Of a stretch of DNA of 64,000 bases, positions 42,299 to 51,165 are shown piece after piece. Each line of letters starts with the position of its first letter. Within the stretch, counting starts at the first letter, position 1. The stretch is from Accumulibacter sp. (GTDB lineage: Bacteria; Pseudomonadota; Gammaproteobacteria; Burkholderiales; Rhodocyclaceae): NCBI RefSeq assembly GCF_036625195.1, contig NZ_JAZKUG010000001.1, positions 1,054,001-1,118,000 on the forward strand. The letters are read 5' to 3'. A model generated the notes under the pieces. The model was not told the origin of the DNA. It saw only the letters and a program-made list of their open reading frames with translations, and ran no database searches. Made by a program: the position numbers and the translations under genes.

Positions 42299-45016
42299 TC
42301 AGACACGATCCGGCAGAGCGCGCACGCGCCACAACATCGTCCCGTCGCGCTGGCCGGCTTGCTCAAGACGTAGGTCGCCAACCACGCGGTCCAGCCGGAA
42401 TTTCAAAATTCGTCCGAGCGACTTGGACGACAAGTCCCCGCCCCTGGGGTTGAATTCCTCCAGCGCCGCGCCAAGCTGTCCTGCCGATGCGTCGGCAGTG
42501 TTGAACGGTGAGTGGGCTTCTTTCAGTACTTCGGCCGCGGTGACCGCATTCTCTCCGAAACACATCTGCCACGAACGCAGGAGTGCGCCGAGCGCTTCCT
42601 GATCGGGGTCGTTGGCCTGGTTTGCCTTGACCTGCTCCATGATGTCACCGAATTTTCCGGGATCAAGCGCGCGATCGACGTAGATGACTGTTTGGCGGAC
42701 CCAGTCGTCCCACTGCTCGAAGCTTGCCATCCGCCCTGCCCCAAGGCGCTCGACGCCGGCGCTCAGGTAAAACCGGATTAGCGTCAATGCCGCGGCAATC
42801 ATGTTCTGGCGGTCAGCAACGCAGACTGCGTACGGATCAATCGCAAAGTCCCGGGCAAACGGCTGGGCCGATTTCGGGTCGATACGCGCAACGAGCGCGC
42901 GTCGTGCCATGTCGCCGGCCAAGCACAGGTTGTTGCCCGTCATCAGCAGTAGCACACGGTTGGGCACCAGGCTCGATACGGACACGCCCAGAATGCGGTC
43001 TTGGTAATCGGGCGAGGTCAGCAGCGATGCCATGGCACCCGAATCGAAGATGCCGGTAACGTTATCCCAGACCAGTGCCCTGGTACCGGATCGGAGCACG
43101 GTGAATAGGCGCTTGCGAACCTCATCATCATTGCGACCTGAGGTATGCGGCCAGACACCCAGGCCACTGCCGGCGGCCAGAACGCCCACGCTGCGCGCAA
43201 GCAGGGTCTTGCCTGATGCTTGTACCGGCGCATCGTAGCCAAAAGCAGGCGCGGTAGGCAGGACAGCACGAACCGCCGCCGTCAGAAGTGCAGCCAGGTG
43301 TACTGCTCGGTCAATGTTGCCCACGAAGGGGAAATACTTGAACGGCTGCCACAAACGATCGAGTGCCTGCCGCGCCTGCTCGACCGTCGGAGTCTCCGGA
43401 ACGAAGGGCGGTGTCTGGTCGCAGTCGAACAACAGGTGAGTATTCGCGTCGTATCCGAGTGTACAAAACAAACTGCCATCAGGCCGAACAGTCGGAGCGC
43501 TGATCACCGCTTCAAGAGGCTTCAGTCGTCGCGTGTCTCGCAAAGCCAAGACGCTCCGACAAACACTTGGAGGTGGGTTTTCGAGCTTGCGTCTCGGAGG
43601 CCTGCCTTCCCTCTGAGGGTGAAGAGAATAGAATTGCACCAGACCACCGACAAGATACCGCAGAGCATGTTCGTCCTGCGGCATCAGTCTGCCTGCATCA
43701 CCGATGGTGACCAGCTCCGCACCGAAATCGAAGACAGCTGGAGCGTCGCGCAACACCTGGAGCAAAGCGTCGGTGGCCTCAGACTCCTTGCCCTCGACAA
43801 TCTCGATCTCCACCTGCTGGCCATACAGTTTGAAGGTGGTTCCGCCGTGCGCCCACGAATGAAGGCGTGGCTGGGCACCGTCCAAGTACAGTTTCCCAAC
43901 CGGACGACGGCCGTCATAATCCGGTTCAAGCGGGTCGAGCGTCTGCATCCCGCTGTATTTACCCTTGTCAGCGAGAACGGTCTTGATGGTGACCTGCCGC
44001 TCCTGGCCGTCGTCCCAGACGATGATGGTCCAGTCGGACATGAGTTCCCGTCGCTCGGCAGCGCGCTTGACAATCTGGCGGGCCTGAACGTCGTCAGTGC
44101 CGGGAGCATTCGCGCACAGTTCCGAGACGCGCTCGCAGGACCATTGCTCTCGCGCTATTGCAGCCGCCTCCTTCAGAGCAGCCTTCGCTGCCGCCTTGTT
44201 TGCCGCAGCAGCAGCGCTCTCTTCGGCGGTCGGACCCGGGATAATGTTCCGGGTATCCATCGCCCCACCAAGGTATCCCTCGATCAACTCCGGTTCGCCG
44301 CGACGCTGCTCCAGAGCACCGCGACACTCTGCACCGGCCGCGAAGTCGATGTGATTCGTCTCCCATACGGATGAATCGAACAGCCCGCGCTCAAGCAGGG
44401 AGCCTGACTTGCTGACCTCGTAACGGCCATACCCCATCGCCCACAGTTTGGTGAGAAGTGCCTGTCCCGCGCGAGGAATATCCCGCGCATCACTGACCAT
44501 CACATAAATGCGCTGGCCTTTGACGCCGATCAGTTCCCGGTCACCATGAAAAATGCAGGAGGACGTGCTGGGCCACGACAGCAGTTCGAAGTCGAGGAAC
44601 TGAGGGACTGCTTCCCTCAGCGCCTGGAGCAAACCATTTTTGTCAAAGGGCGGGCTGTCGTCCTTTGGGGCATCGTAGTCGAGCATGAGGATGCCCGGGC
44701 CCGCAGGCCAGTGCATCATCGCTTTGCTGCGTGGCATTTTGTCTTGCGGTTTCCCTAAGCGGTTCCAGGTAGCCTCGGGTACAAGACGGATCGGGCTCCT
44801 CGGCGTCAGTCCATAGACGAGACACTGATTGGTTGCCAGGCTCTGCAACAAGTTGGAAAAATCTTCCAGATTCTGGAACGTTTCCGTCTCCATTTGTCCG
44901 GTTGAGACGTAAGCCGTCGTCTTCTTCTGCAGCTTCCCCTCTTTGTCCAGCCAGAATTCTTTCCCAACAATCCTCGGTTTGCTTGCTGTAAGCAATGTGC
45001 AGCTTCCTCCACTCAT
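42299..45016 (-). CDS. Large primase/helicase-like replication protein of the island
   Basis: 905 residues. The N-terminal half contains an archaeo-eukaryotic-primase-like segment (GILMLDYDAPKDD, with an acidic pair, and SCIFHGDRELIGVKGQRIYV). The C-terminal half carries an ATPase (DAPVQASGKTLLARS as a Walker A variant; LVWDNVTGIF as Walker B; VLLLMTGNNLCLAGDMARRALVARID as sensor and Arg finger). Such proteins replicate integrative elements after excision. The start ATG overlaps the stop of the upstream gene (ATGA), making it the last gene of a four-gene coupled operon. Confidence 0.75.
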   Translation of the reverse strand: MSGGSCTLLTASKPRIVGKEFWLDKEGKLQKKTTAYVSTGQMETETFQNLEDFSNLLQSLATNQCLVYGLTPRSPIRLVPEATWNRLGKPQDKMPRSKAMMHWPAGPGILMLDYDAPKDDSPPFDKNGLLQALREAVPQFLDFELLSWPSTSSCIFHGDRELIGVKGQRIYVMVSDARDIPRAGQALLTKLWAMGYGRYEVSKSGSLLERGLFDSSVWETNHIDFAAGAECRGALEQRRGEPELIEGYLGGAMDTRNIIPGPTAEESAAAAANKAAAKAALKEAAAIAREQWSCERVSELCANAPGTDDVQARQIVKRAAERRELMSDWTIIVWDDGQERQVTIKTVLADKGKYSGMQTLDPLEPDYDGRRPVGKLYLDGAQPRLHSWAHGGTTFKLYGQQVEIEIVEGKESEATDALLQVLRDAPAVFDFGAELVTIGDAGRLMPQDEHALRYLVGGLVQFYSLHPQREGRPPRRKLENPPPSVCRSVLALRDTRRLKPLEAVISAPTVRPDGSLFCTLGYDANTHLLFDCDQTPPFVPETPTVEQARQALDRLWQPFKYFPFVGNIDRAVHLAALLTAAVRAVLPTAPAFGYDAPVQASGKTLLARSVGVLAAGSGLGVWPHTSGRNDDEVRKRLFTVLRSGTRALVWDNVTGIFDSGAMASLLTSPDYQDRILGVSVSSLVPNRVLLLMTGNNLCLAGDMARRALVARIDPKSAQPFARDFAIDPYAVCVADRQNMIAAALTLIRFYLSAGVERLGAGRMASFEQWDDWVRQTVIYVDRALDPGKFGDIMEQVKANQANDPDQEALGALLRSWQMCFGENAVTAAEVLKEAHSPFNTADASAGQLGAALEEFNPRGGDLSSKSLGRILKFRLDRVVGDLRLEQAGQRDGTMLWRVRALPDRV

Positions 45017-45759
45017 GACCTGACTCCTCCCATGCTCAGCAAGTTCTCCAGCAGGTCATCCACGCAGACCTCCTTGACGCCGGCAAGCATTCGCCCGGCA
45101 TCTCGCTGCGTCATGCGGCGCTTCCGTGCCAAGTGACCGCGGACCACGTCGAGCTGCCGCCTGTGGACATCCAACGTGCTCAGCACAAAATCTGCCATTA
45201 CACATTTGACCGCGAGAGCTGGAAGACCGACGGCATCGCCGATGGCTTCTGGATACAGTGCCGCGTTGAAGCGCTCATCCAGGTTGGACGCTTGATGAGA
45301 GAGTCCCGCGACGGCTTCGGCAAAGTAACCGGCGATGTTGTTGATCGCCGCCCTGAGGAGGAGCACGGGGTTCTCGCTGGCGTACTTTCTCAAACCATCA
45401 TCGCCGCGCCAAGTTCGCGTATTCCGGCCAAGCCAGACGGGCTTCCCGGTATAACTCTGCCGGAACAACCGAGCCCCACAAATGGTCTCTCCCATGACTT
45501 TCGCTACAATCACATGACCAGCTGCATGAGCAGCGGCTTGCGGCAATGTCGCGTGATCGATTCCGAATTCACACTCGATGGCTTGAACACTGCGGTACTG
45601 TCCAAGCAGTTGCTCGCGACTCAGATTGGCGATGCTGTTCGGCGCGTTTCGAAGGGGCTCATTTTCTGGTCTGAACGACGGCCTCTGGAGCGTTGCTTGA
45701 ATCGCTGTCGTCATCGCCTTGTCCTGGTCCTGCCTGAGGGTGTGGAGGATCTCAGTCAT
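45013..45759 (-). CDS. M41-peptidase-like protein with degenerate zinc motif
   Basis: 248 residues from the ATG at 45759, which overlaps the previous stop (ATGACTGA) and has GAGGA upstream. AAAHAAGHVIVAKVMGE resembles the HEAGH helix of FtsH-like (M41) peptidases but reads HAAGH, so the catalytic Glu is Ala. A later NNIAGYFAEAVAG resembles the region carrying the third ligand (AGRAAE type). It is probably a non-catalytic binding protein. It sits between an unknown gene and the primase-like gene. Confidence 0.6.
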   Translation of the reverse strand: MTEILHTLRQDQDKAMTTAIQATLQRPSFRPENEPLRNAPNSIANLSREQLLGQYRSVQAIECEFGIDHATLPQAAAHAAGHVIVAKVMGETICGARLFRQSYTGKPVWLGRNTRTWRGDDGLRKYASENPVLLLRAAINNIAGYFAEAVAGLSHQASNLDERFNAALYPEAIGDAVGLPALAVKCVMADFVLSTLDVHRRQLDVVRGHLARKRRMTQRDAGRMLAGVKEVCVDDLLENLLSMGGVRS

Positions 45760-46378
45760 GGTGATGTCCTCTCTCAAGTGCATCGACAATCTCGGGGGAG
45801 TTGGTCATGACCAACTGGTTACCCCCAGCAAGAACGACCATGCTGGCTTCCCCTCGCTCAATCGCATCCGCGATGGCAAGCGCTGCCCGTGCCGCTCCCG
45901 GCCCCGCTATCCATTCGCTATCTGCCTCCCAGGAAAAAGGCATCGGCAGAGGACGGCGGCGCAGGTGAGTTTCGTTGTTCCGGGAGATAACCACCGCAGC
46001 CCCCTCGGGAACCACTTGACCGGCCTTGCGGGCGCGCTGAGTCTCTGCGAACGTGGGTCGGCGGACAAATGACTCGCCTCTGTTCCATTTGAGGAGTTCG
46101 CCGTCCAGCCATTCGGCTGCAGAGAGAAGTGTGGCGTCGATCTCCTCCTCCGTAATCGGCATACCGCGCTTGATACTTGCGCCGTTCGTCGCCTTTACCT
46201 TAACCAGGCAATCGCGGCAGATCCAGGCGATCAGCCACTCGCCCTCGCAATGCAGGATCCAGCAGGTCAGTGCCGACAGCGGCGCGACCTTTTCGCAACA
46301 GTCGCAGGATTTCGACTGTACGTCGGCAGCAATCGCCACAAGCGGCAGGACCAGTGAGAGTTCGTGGATCTTGTTCAT
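45752..46378 (-). CDS. Hypothetical protein with Cys pairs
   Basis: 208 residues; family not recognised. Two N-terminal Cys pairs (KSCDCCEKV and WICRDCLVK) could bind zinc. The rest is acidic/helical, ending RGHHHD. The start overlaps the AlpA-like gene stop (ATGA) and the end overlaps the M41-like gene, so it belongs to the same translational unit. Confidence 0.65.
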   Translation of the reverse strand: MNKIHELSLVLPLVAIAADVQSKSCDCCEKVAPLSALTCWILHCEGEWLIAWICRDCLVKVKATNGASIKRGMPITEEEIDATLLSAAEWLDGELLKWNRGESFVRRPTFAETQRARKAGQVVPEGAAVVISRNNETHLRRRPLPMPFSWEADSEWIAGPGAARAALAIADAIERGEASMVVLAGGNQLVMTNSPEIVDALERGHHHD

Positions 46379-46596
46379 TTGGCCACCTCTCCGGACAGCA
46401 GTCGCTCAACGGCGTCAGCGTCCCAGAGAAGGCGACCATTCGGCAGCTTGAGCGGGATCATGCCCATGAAATGGCCGCTGCGGCAAAGGGCTGCCCGCAA
46501 GGTTTGCGGGCGAAGGAACAGCCGGGCAGCGGCGGATTCGGTAGAAAGTCTTGCGGCCGCCGGGCGGGTACTCGGCGCGGTGTTGGTGTTTCGCAT
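46375..46596 (-). CDS. AlpA/excisionase-like small DNA-binding protein
   Basis: 73 residues from the ATG at 46596 (GGAG nine bases upstream). The core (TESAAARLFLRPQTLRAALC, then LPNGRLLWDADAVERLL) is the MerR-like winged helix of AlpA/Xis proteins, which regulate integrase or direct excision. It is the first gene of the four-gene coupled unit that ends with the primase-like gene. Confidence 0.75.
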   Translation of the reverse strand: MRNTNTAPSTRPAAARLSTESAAARLFLRPQTLRAALCRSGHFMGMIPLKLPNGRLLWDADAVERLLSGEVAK

Positions 46597-46711
46597 TTGA
46601 ATCGACTCCAATTAACCCGTCTGCACGGTATGGAGCGCATTTCAAATTACGGGCCTTCCGCGGGGCATTACTGCCGGTATTGATTCCCTGTATTGGCAAG
46701 GATTACCAGCC

Positions 46712-46751
46712 GAACACCCGGTATTTCAACCGGAAACAGCACCCGGTGTTC
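46712..46751. promoter_or_regulatory. Nested palindromes upstream of the AlpA-like gene
   Basis: The arms GAACACC (46712-46718) and GGTGTTC (46745-46751) enclose an inner CCGGT/ACCGG dyad. There is no T-run, so it is not a clear terminator; an operator for the AlpA-like regulator is plausible. Confidence 0.35.
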
Positions 46752-47496
46752 AAAGGTACTCAGCGCTGTCTTCCCATTGCGGCAAGAAATCCGGGAAGTA
46801 GTCGTTCAGGAACTTGGTCAGCTCTGGCTTGCGAACTACCCATTTCTTGTGCGGCGTCGGTGTGGCGAGGCAATGGGCGAGAAGAGCTGGATTCCAGAGG
46901 TGCGAGCCACCGACCCCTTTACCCGGTCGTCCCACTCTGTTACAGGCGCCATCTACCCACTTCGGTATCTCGTCAAGGATTTTCTTGAGCGGTGGGGCTC
47001 TGGGAGGCAGGGGCCATTCGACTGAGAGTATTTCCTGTTTTGTGAGTCCGGGTCGAGTCTCTCGCTGTGCTCCGGATGCCTCCGGTACCGGCAACTCGGT
47101 ATCGGAGGCCGACGTTGTTTCGTACCAAGCGGAAAATAGGTCGCCATCCATGTCGCAGTATTCGGTCAACCATTTCGCCACGGCCTGAACCGTCGTGTAG
47201 TTCACGCCGATAGTGTCGTCGGAATAGGCAATCGGCCTTCCGACCGAGTCCTTTACAGGGAACTTGCCCCTACGCCCTGCGCGGATCACATATCCCATCC
47301 AATTGCGTTCCCCCAAGTACGTCGTCACCGCAGGACGTTCGATCGCATCTGGCTTGCAAGTGATGTCTAGATCGACCTCGGGTCCAACGACCGGGACAGA
47401 CTCAGGCGCAGGACTGGCATTGGGGCGGGGGGTAGGATAGACCTCATTCAGGAGTTGAGGCAGATCGGAAATGCTGATGATGGTCCGTGCAGACAT
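46750..47496 (-). CDS. Hypothetical protein of the island module
   Basis: 248 residues, not recognised. A proline-rich section near residues 20-40 is followed by a conserved-looking core (RNWMGYVIRAGRRGKFPVKD, then TVQAVAKWLTEYCDMDG) and a C-terminal part (HLWNPALLAHCLATPT, then WVVRKPELTKFLNDYFPDFL) that looks like a second DNA-binding or protein-interaction fold. Codon use is like the neighbours. Confidence 0.65.
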   Translation of the reverse strand: MSARTIISISDLPQLLNEVYPTPRPNASPAPESVPVVGPEVDLDITCKPDAIERPAVTTYLGERNWMGYVIRAGRRGKFPVKDSVGRPIAYSDDTIGVNYTTVQAVAKWLTEYCDMDGDLFSAWYETTSASDTELPVPEASGAQRETRPGLTKQEILSVEWPLPPRAPPLKKILDEIPKWVDGACNRVGRPGKGVGGSHLWNPALLAHCLATPTPHKKWVVRKPELTKFLNDYFPDFLPQWEDSAEYL

Positions 47497-47687
47497 GGTG
47501 CTCTCGTTCTCTCACACCCCCCCGACGCTCTCGGTGAGGCTTTCCGTAGTTCGTTCCGCCGAGTTTGATGCGGTAAAACCCTCACTCCCGGCCGCCTTGG
47601 TACTGCACCGTCTCCGGTCGCTGCGATCCTGCGCCTCCCGGAATTCGTCCTCTAACCGTTTCAGGAGCAGGTGCGCCGCATCTTGCG

Positions 47688-48012
47688 TTAGGGAACTGCT
47701 GATACGCACCTTTTCGCCGTGACCCAATTGCGGAATTCGCGCGCCTCTGGACGCCGGCTCTTAAGTGCCAGTGCGTAGCTGCCGGGCTCGATGATGATGG
47801 TCGCTTCCTGATCGCCGCCGGGGGTGCGCAGAATGTGCGCTCCGTTTTCGTCGTCGAGGATGCGCGGCGCCCCGGCTGCGCGAGAAGCCAAGAACGTTGG
47901 CGAGGTCAGCGAGGACGAACCAAGGCTCGTCGTCACGGGAAAGGGTACGCACTTCGGAGGTGTGGAAAAGGAACCCGGTAGGCGTGGACGCGCCGGGGGC
48001 GGTGGTGGTCAT
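47688..48012 (-). pseudogene. Decayed BRO-family (BRO-N) phage antirepressor
   Basis: From the ATG at 48012 (AGAGGA upstream) the frame reads FLFHTSEVRTLSRDDEPWFV then LADLANVLGF, the start of a BRO-N domain. Near 47890 the domain continues in another frame (LDDENGAHILRTPGGDQEAT, then IEPGSYALALKSRRPEAREF and RNWVT). A further shift near 47715 gives SRRKGAYQQ, as expected after the lost VLPAIR segment. At least two indels therefore break the gene. Intact BRO-N proteins relieve phage-type repressors. Confidence 0.72.
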
Positions 48013-48160
48013 GGCAATGATCCTCTGAAAGCGGTGTGTCCCAGACCTTCCTTCTCCTCCAGCGTCCCAGCGGCCTTCCAGCTCCGTTCCGGCGTTCTTC
48101 CTCGCCGTGAGCGGGATCCTCGACCCTATCAGTCCTTTCAACGTGGCGGACGTACGAGCT

Positions 48161-48312
48161 GCTAACGAGATTGCCCAGGACCAAGGGGTTCATCCGGTCT
48201 AGGTTGGGCAGTGGAAGAAGGCGACCCAGGAGGAGGCCAAGACCTTGTTCGAGGGCACGCGCGGTCCCAAATCGGTGGCGTCACAGCATTCCCGATTTCC
48301 AGGCCGTCCTCC
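48161..48312 (+). pseudogene. Fragment of an IS3-family OrfA with an internal stop
   Basis: The plus-strand frame from 48164 reads NEIAQDQGVHPV, a TAG at 48200-48202, then VGQWKKATQEEAKTLFEGTR and GPKSVA. This is the conserved HPxQVxQWKK...AxxLFEGxRGPK block of IS3-type OrfA proteins; the TAG replaces a Gln codon. The helix-turn-helix start and OrfB are missing. Confidence 0.6.
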
Positions 48313-48317
48313 TAGTC

Positions 48318-48947
48318 CTATTCTTCTTCGTCCTCGCCTGCTCGCTGCGCCTGAATGCCCTCCGTCCACTCGGTGAAACGCTTGCAATAGAGTGCCGCCA
48401 GTTCGGGGTAAAACGGGGAGCTGGCGGTCAGGAAATCCTTCAGCCGGTCGAGGTCGCTGCCGACGTCCAGGTTACGGGCGATGATACCCAGCGTTAAAGC
48501 GGCGCGCTCGATGAATTGTTCGAGTTGGCCCAGCGTCAGCGGTCGAATCGAGGTTCGCCGGGTATGTTCGGTCAGCGTGCCGCCCTTGTACTCATCAACG
48601 ATACGGTAATAGATTCGCCGTTTCCCTTTGGTCGCCCGCACGCTGATGACGTCACCGGTGACGGAGCGCAGGCTGATACGGGCGATTTCGACCTCACTCC
48701 AACCCAGGTCGGGAAGGTACTCGCCGCCCATGAGGCTAGGGTGGATGCGGCCGAGAGACGCACGCACGTCGTCGCTGAGCGACTCAGCGGCCAGCCAGTC
48801 CGCCAGTTCGCTCAGCCGGCCCTGTTCTCGCAGTATCCGGATATGCCGCTGACGCTCGGCACCTTTTACAGTTCCCAGCAGGTGGGTCTCCAGGCTGAGC
48901 GGCCAGAAGTAGCCCGAAGGGCGGAAGTCGGGATCGATTTCCATCAT
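48318..48947 (-). CDS. Hypothetical protein encoded near the PcfJ-like gene
   Basis: 209 residues, family not recognised. The central part (YRIVDEYKGGTLTEHTRRTS, then LTLGQLEQFIERAALTLGII) is well structured; the C-terminus is acidic. The start (ATG at 48947 or the adjacent ATG at 48944) overlaps the stop of the 31-residue small gene upstream, so translation is coupled to it. Confidence 0.65.
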   Translation of the reverse strand: MMEIDPDFRPSGYFWPLSLETHLLGTVKGAERQRHIRILREQGRLSELADWLAAESLSDDVRASLGRIHPSLMGGEYLPDLGWSEVEIARISLRSVTGDVISVRATKGKRRIYYRIVDEYKGGTLTEHTRRTSIRPLTLGQLEQFIERAALTLGIIARNLDVGSDLDRLKDFLTASSPFYPELAALYCKRFTEWTEGIQAQRAGEDEEE

Positions 48948-49039
48948 CGCCGCTCCGGCGCCGGGGCGAGGACATTCCGTGGGACAGCGATGGCTTGGCC
49001 AAGGACGGCAAGCGACTTCAGCAATGCATGACGGTTCAT
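48944..49039 (-). CDS. 31-residue small protein, coupled to the following gene
   Basis: Starts MNRHALLKSLAVLGQAIAVP with a strong GGAGAAG eight bases upstream of the ATG at 49039. Its TGA overlaps the ATGATG start of the 209-residue gene. It lies directly after a repeated leader element. It may be a leader peptide controlling the next gene rather than a functional protein. Confidence 0.5.
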   Translation of the reverse strand: MNRHALLKSLAVLGQAIAVPRNVLAPAPERR

Positions 49040-49048
49040 TTTCTTCTC

Positions 49049-49104
49049 CGGTTTAGCCGCGGTGTCAAAATGACGGGGGCGGCAAGTCAGACGAAATCCC
49101 CCCG
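49049..49104 (-). repeat. Leader repeat, type B (copy 2)
   Basis: About 57 bases, roughly 70% identical to 51679-51733 by hand alignment. On the minus strand it runs from GGGGGGATTT, through CTTGC and a CCCCCG block, to GCTAAAC, immediately before the Shine-Dalgarno of the 31-residue gene. GGGGG and CCCCC can pair. Confidence 0.6.
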
Positions 49105-49162
49105 ATCCGTTTCCCGTTCGGGCGGTGGATTAGGCCGCGTTCGCTCTTACAAGGGTCGGTAG

Positions 49163-49270
49163 CTACGACGTGCGCTGGTCTCCTTTCATCGCCATCAGTG
49201 CCCGTTCTATGGCGATCGCTGCTGGCAACATCGGGTCATCCGGGTCGGTAAGGATGGCCAGCCGTTGCAT
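49163..49270 (-). CDS. Possible 35-residue small protein overlapping the PcfJ-like gene end
   Basis: The ATG at 49270 lies inside the last codons of the PcfJ-like gene in another frame. The peptide is MQRLAILTDPDDPMLPAAIA, then a helix ending MKGDQRTS. The coupled arrangement resembles other small genes in this module, but there is no separate ribosome binding site. Confidence 0.3.
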   Translation of the reverse strand: MQRLAILTDPDDPMLPAAIAIERALMAMKGDQRTS

Positions 49271-50882
49271 CTAGATGCCTGAGAATGGCTTGATCGTTCT
49301 CTTCCGCTTCGGCGGTTGGCGTCAGGACTTCAGATGGCTCAGGCGAAACCGTCTGCGCAAGACGCCAGACATCGGTGTAGCGCCGGACCACCGTTTCGTC
49401 CAGCCCCACCAGAGTGCCGGTCACCGCTCTATTGCAGCTGGCGCGGATGCCGATGGATGTCCAGCGGTCCTTCTTACGCTCAATCCCGATCGTTGCCACG
49501 GGCTTGCCCACCGCGTTGGTGACGTTGAACAGGCGCATGGTCCCTGCCGCGCACTCTTCAAGGTACCGGTCGGCACAGTGGTGCTGCCGCAGCGCTTCCC
49601 GCCGCACCTGCCACACATTCGTGAGCGGCGTGATGGTCCACTCTCCGGCGCGAACAGTGCCCAGGGCCGAGACCCATTCGAGGTGCCCGAGGGCTGCCGA
49701 CGCCTCAGCTTCGCGTTTCCATTCCGCCGCCCGCCGAGTCAGATGCTCCCAGCCTGCCTTGAGCTGATTCTTGACGAGCACCGGCTGCCCGGCCTCCAAC
49801 CAGGTCATCACTTCCACCAGATCGTTGCGCACGAATGGCGCCAGCGAGCCTGCACCAAGCCGGCGCTCCGCCTCGGCCAGCAGGATGCGGACTACCGGCA
49901 CCGGCAGGCGCACATTCCGGAAACAGATGGCACAACCTGCGGTGTCAAACGCGTCGTGAAGAAGGAGCCGTTGGATCGCCGGTGCCATCGGGGTTGTTCG
50001 GCGCAGAGCCATCAGGCAGCGCAGCCAGCAAGCAAGTTCGAGACTCCGCCCGGTGACCTCACCGTCCGGACCGATCCAGTCACGGACATGGCGAAAGTCC
50101 TTCTCTTGTCCGTTGGCGAGCAGACGCCAGCCCGCCGGGCTGACCCTCCCGCGCTCGATTTCACGCTTCATCCATGCAACCACTTGATCGCTCGCACCGC
50201 ACAGACCTTCGTCGAGGAGGAACGTCAGCAGCCAGACCAGTCGCGGGTTGTCTCGTTGCACCTGCGCGTACTGCGCCTGGTAACGTATCGTCCGGTTGTA
50301 GAGGAGGTTGCAGACAAAGTGATTGAGGTGCCGCGGGCGGCCTGCCCGAGCCCAGGCGAGGATCTGTGGATCAGGCTGGATCGCTTCGCGCAAGGCGTAG
50401 CGCAAGCGCTGCCAGTAAGTGCTGCGGCGCAGGGATTGCCACAGCTCGTTCTGGACCGAGACGAGGAAAGCCTCCGCCCCGTCTTGGTCGCCCGGGTGAC
50501 GCAACACGTCGCCGAGCACCCGCCACCAACCACACAGATAGTGTTCGAGGAAGCCGCCATTGGGCAGCATCGGAAGATCGAGGCTCCAGCGATACTTTGC
50601 CGGGACGAACTTCCGCTGACCGACCAGTGGCGTTAAGTGGGTGAGACTCACCCCGCCACTTCGCTTGCTGCGGATGTAGCGCACGCAGCCAAAGAATTCG
50701 GCGACCCGGCGGGCGCGGGTGTCGTTGGTTACGATAGGGGTCGCCAACTGGGCGAGCAGGTGGTCCCAGATGAGTTCCAGGGCGTGCTCGAGGCGTTCGG
50801 GGATCAATGCACCCGGATGACGTGCCAGCAGGGCTGTCGGGCGTGGCGCATGCGTGGCGTCTCGCAGGAAGGTGGCCGTCAT
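49236..50882 (-). CDS. PcfJ-like protein
   Basis: 548 residues from the ATG at 50882 (GGGAG upstream). The C-terminal region TNVWQVRREALRQHHCADRY, then EECAAGTMRLFNV and IGIERKKDRWTSIGIRASCN matches PcfJ-like proteins found on plasmids and integrative elements, including phage-plasmid systems; their biochemical role is unclear. The open frame extends far upstream of 50882, but that part overlaps two other genes and is not coding. Confidence 0.75.
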   Translation of the reverse strand: MTATFLRDATHAPRPTALLARHPGALIPERLEHALELIWDHLLAQLATPIVTNDTRARRVAEFFGCVRYIRSKRSGGVSLTHLTPLVGQRKFVPAKYRWSLDLPMLPNGGFLEHYLCGWWRVLGDVLRHPGDQDGAEAFLVSVQNELWQSLRRSTYWQRLRYALREAIQPDPQILAWARAGRPRHLNHFVCNLLYNRTIRYQAQYAQVQRDNPRLVWLLTFLLDEGLCGASDQVVAWMKREIERGRVSPAGWRLLANGQEKDFRHVRDWIGPDGEVTGRSLELACWLRCLMALRRTTPMAPAIQRLLLHDAFDTAGCAICFRNVRLPVPVVRILLAEAERRLGAGSLAPFVRNDLVEVMTWLEAGQPVLVKNQLKAGWEHLTRRAAEWKREAEASAALGHLEWVSALGTVRAGEWTITPLTNVWQVRREALRQHHCADRYLEECAAGTMRLFNVTNAVGKPVATIGIERKKDRWTSIGIRASCNRAVTGTLVGLDETVVRRYTDVWRLAQTVSPEPSEVLTPTAEAEENDQAILRHLDATAGHPYRPG

Positions 50883-50884
50883 GG

Positions 50885-51163
50885 TCAGGCTCCCTTCAGG
50901 TGATTGAGCAGCGACCAGGCGGCGACGCTGGCCGAGACCCCGGCCGACGACCTGGTGAAGGCGTGGCTTCCGAGGTCTGTCAGCGCCTGGGCGTGGGCAT
51001 TGACATCGCGATGGTCGCGCAAGGACAGGCTGATCATCCTGGTGTCCGGCCAGCTCTTGGAGCGGTCGCCAGCGAGGCGAGGACTGCGTCGGCGCCAATG
51101 GGCGGCAGCGCGCCTCTCGTCGCTGCCGCGAGCCGCCACGGCCTGCTGGAGAGTGGTGGTCAT
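50885..51163 (-). CDS. Hypothetical 92-residue protein
   Basis: Starts MTTTLQQAVAARGSDERRAA at 51163 with GGAG upstream. Basic N-terminal half, then a helical C-terminus (SAGVSASVAAWSLLNHLKGA). Two bases separate its stop from the PcfJ-like ATG, and three bases separate it from the preceding gene, so the three form one operon. Family not recognised. Confidence 0.6.
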   Translation of the reverse strand: MTTTLQQAVAARGSDERRAAAHWRRRSPRLAGDRSKSWPDTRMISLSLRDHRDVNAHAQALTDLGSHAFTRSSAGVSASVAAWSLLNHLKGA

Positions 51164-51165
51164 GA

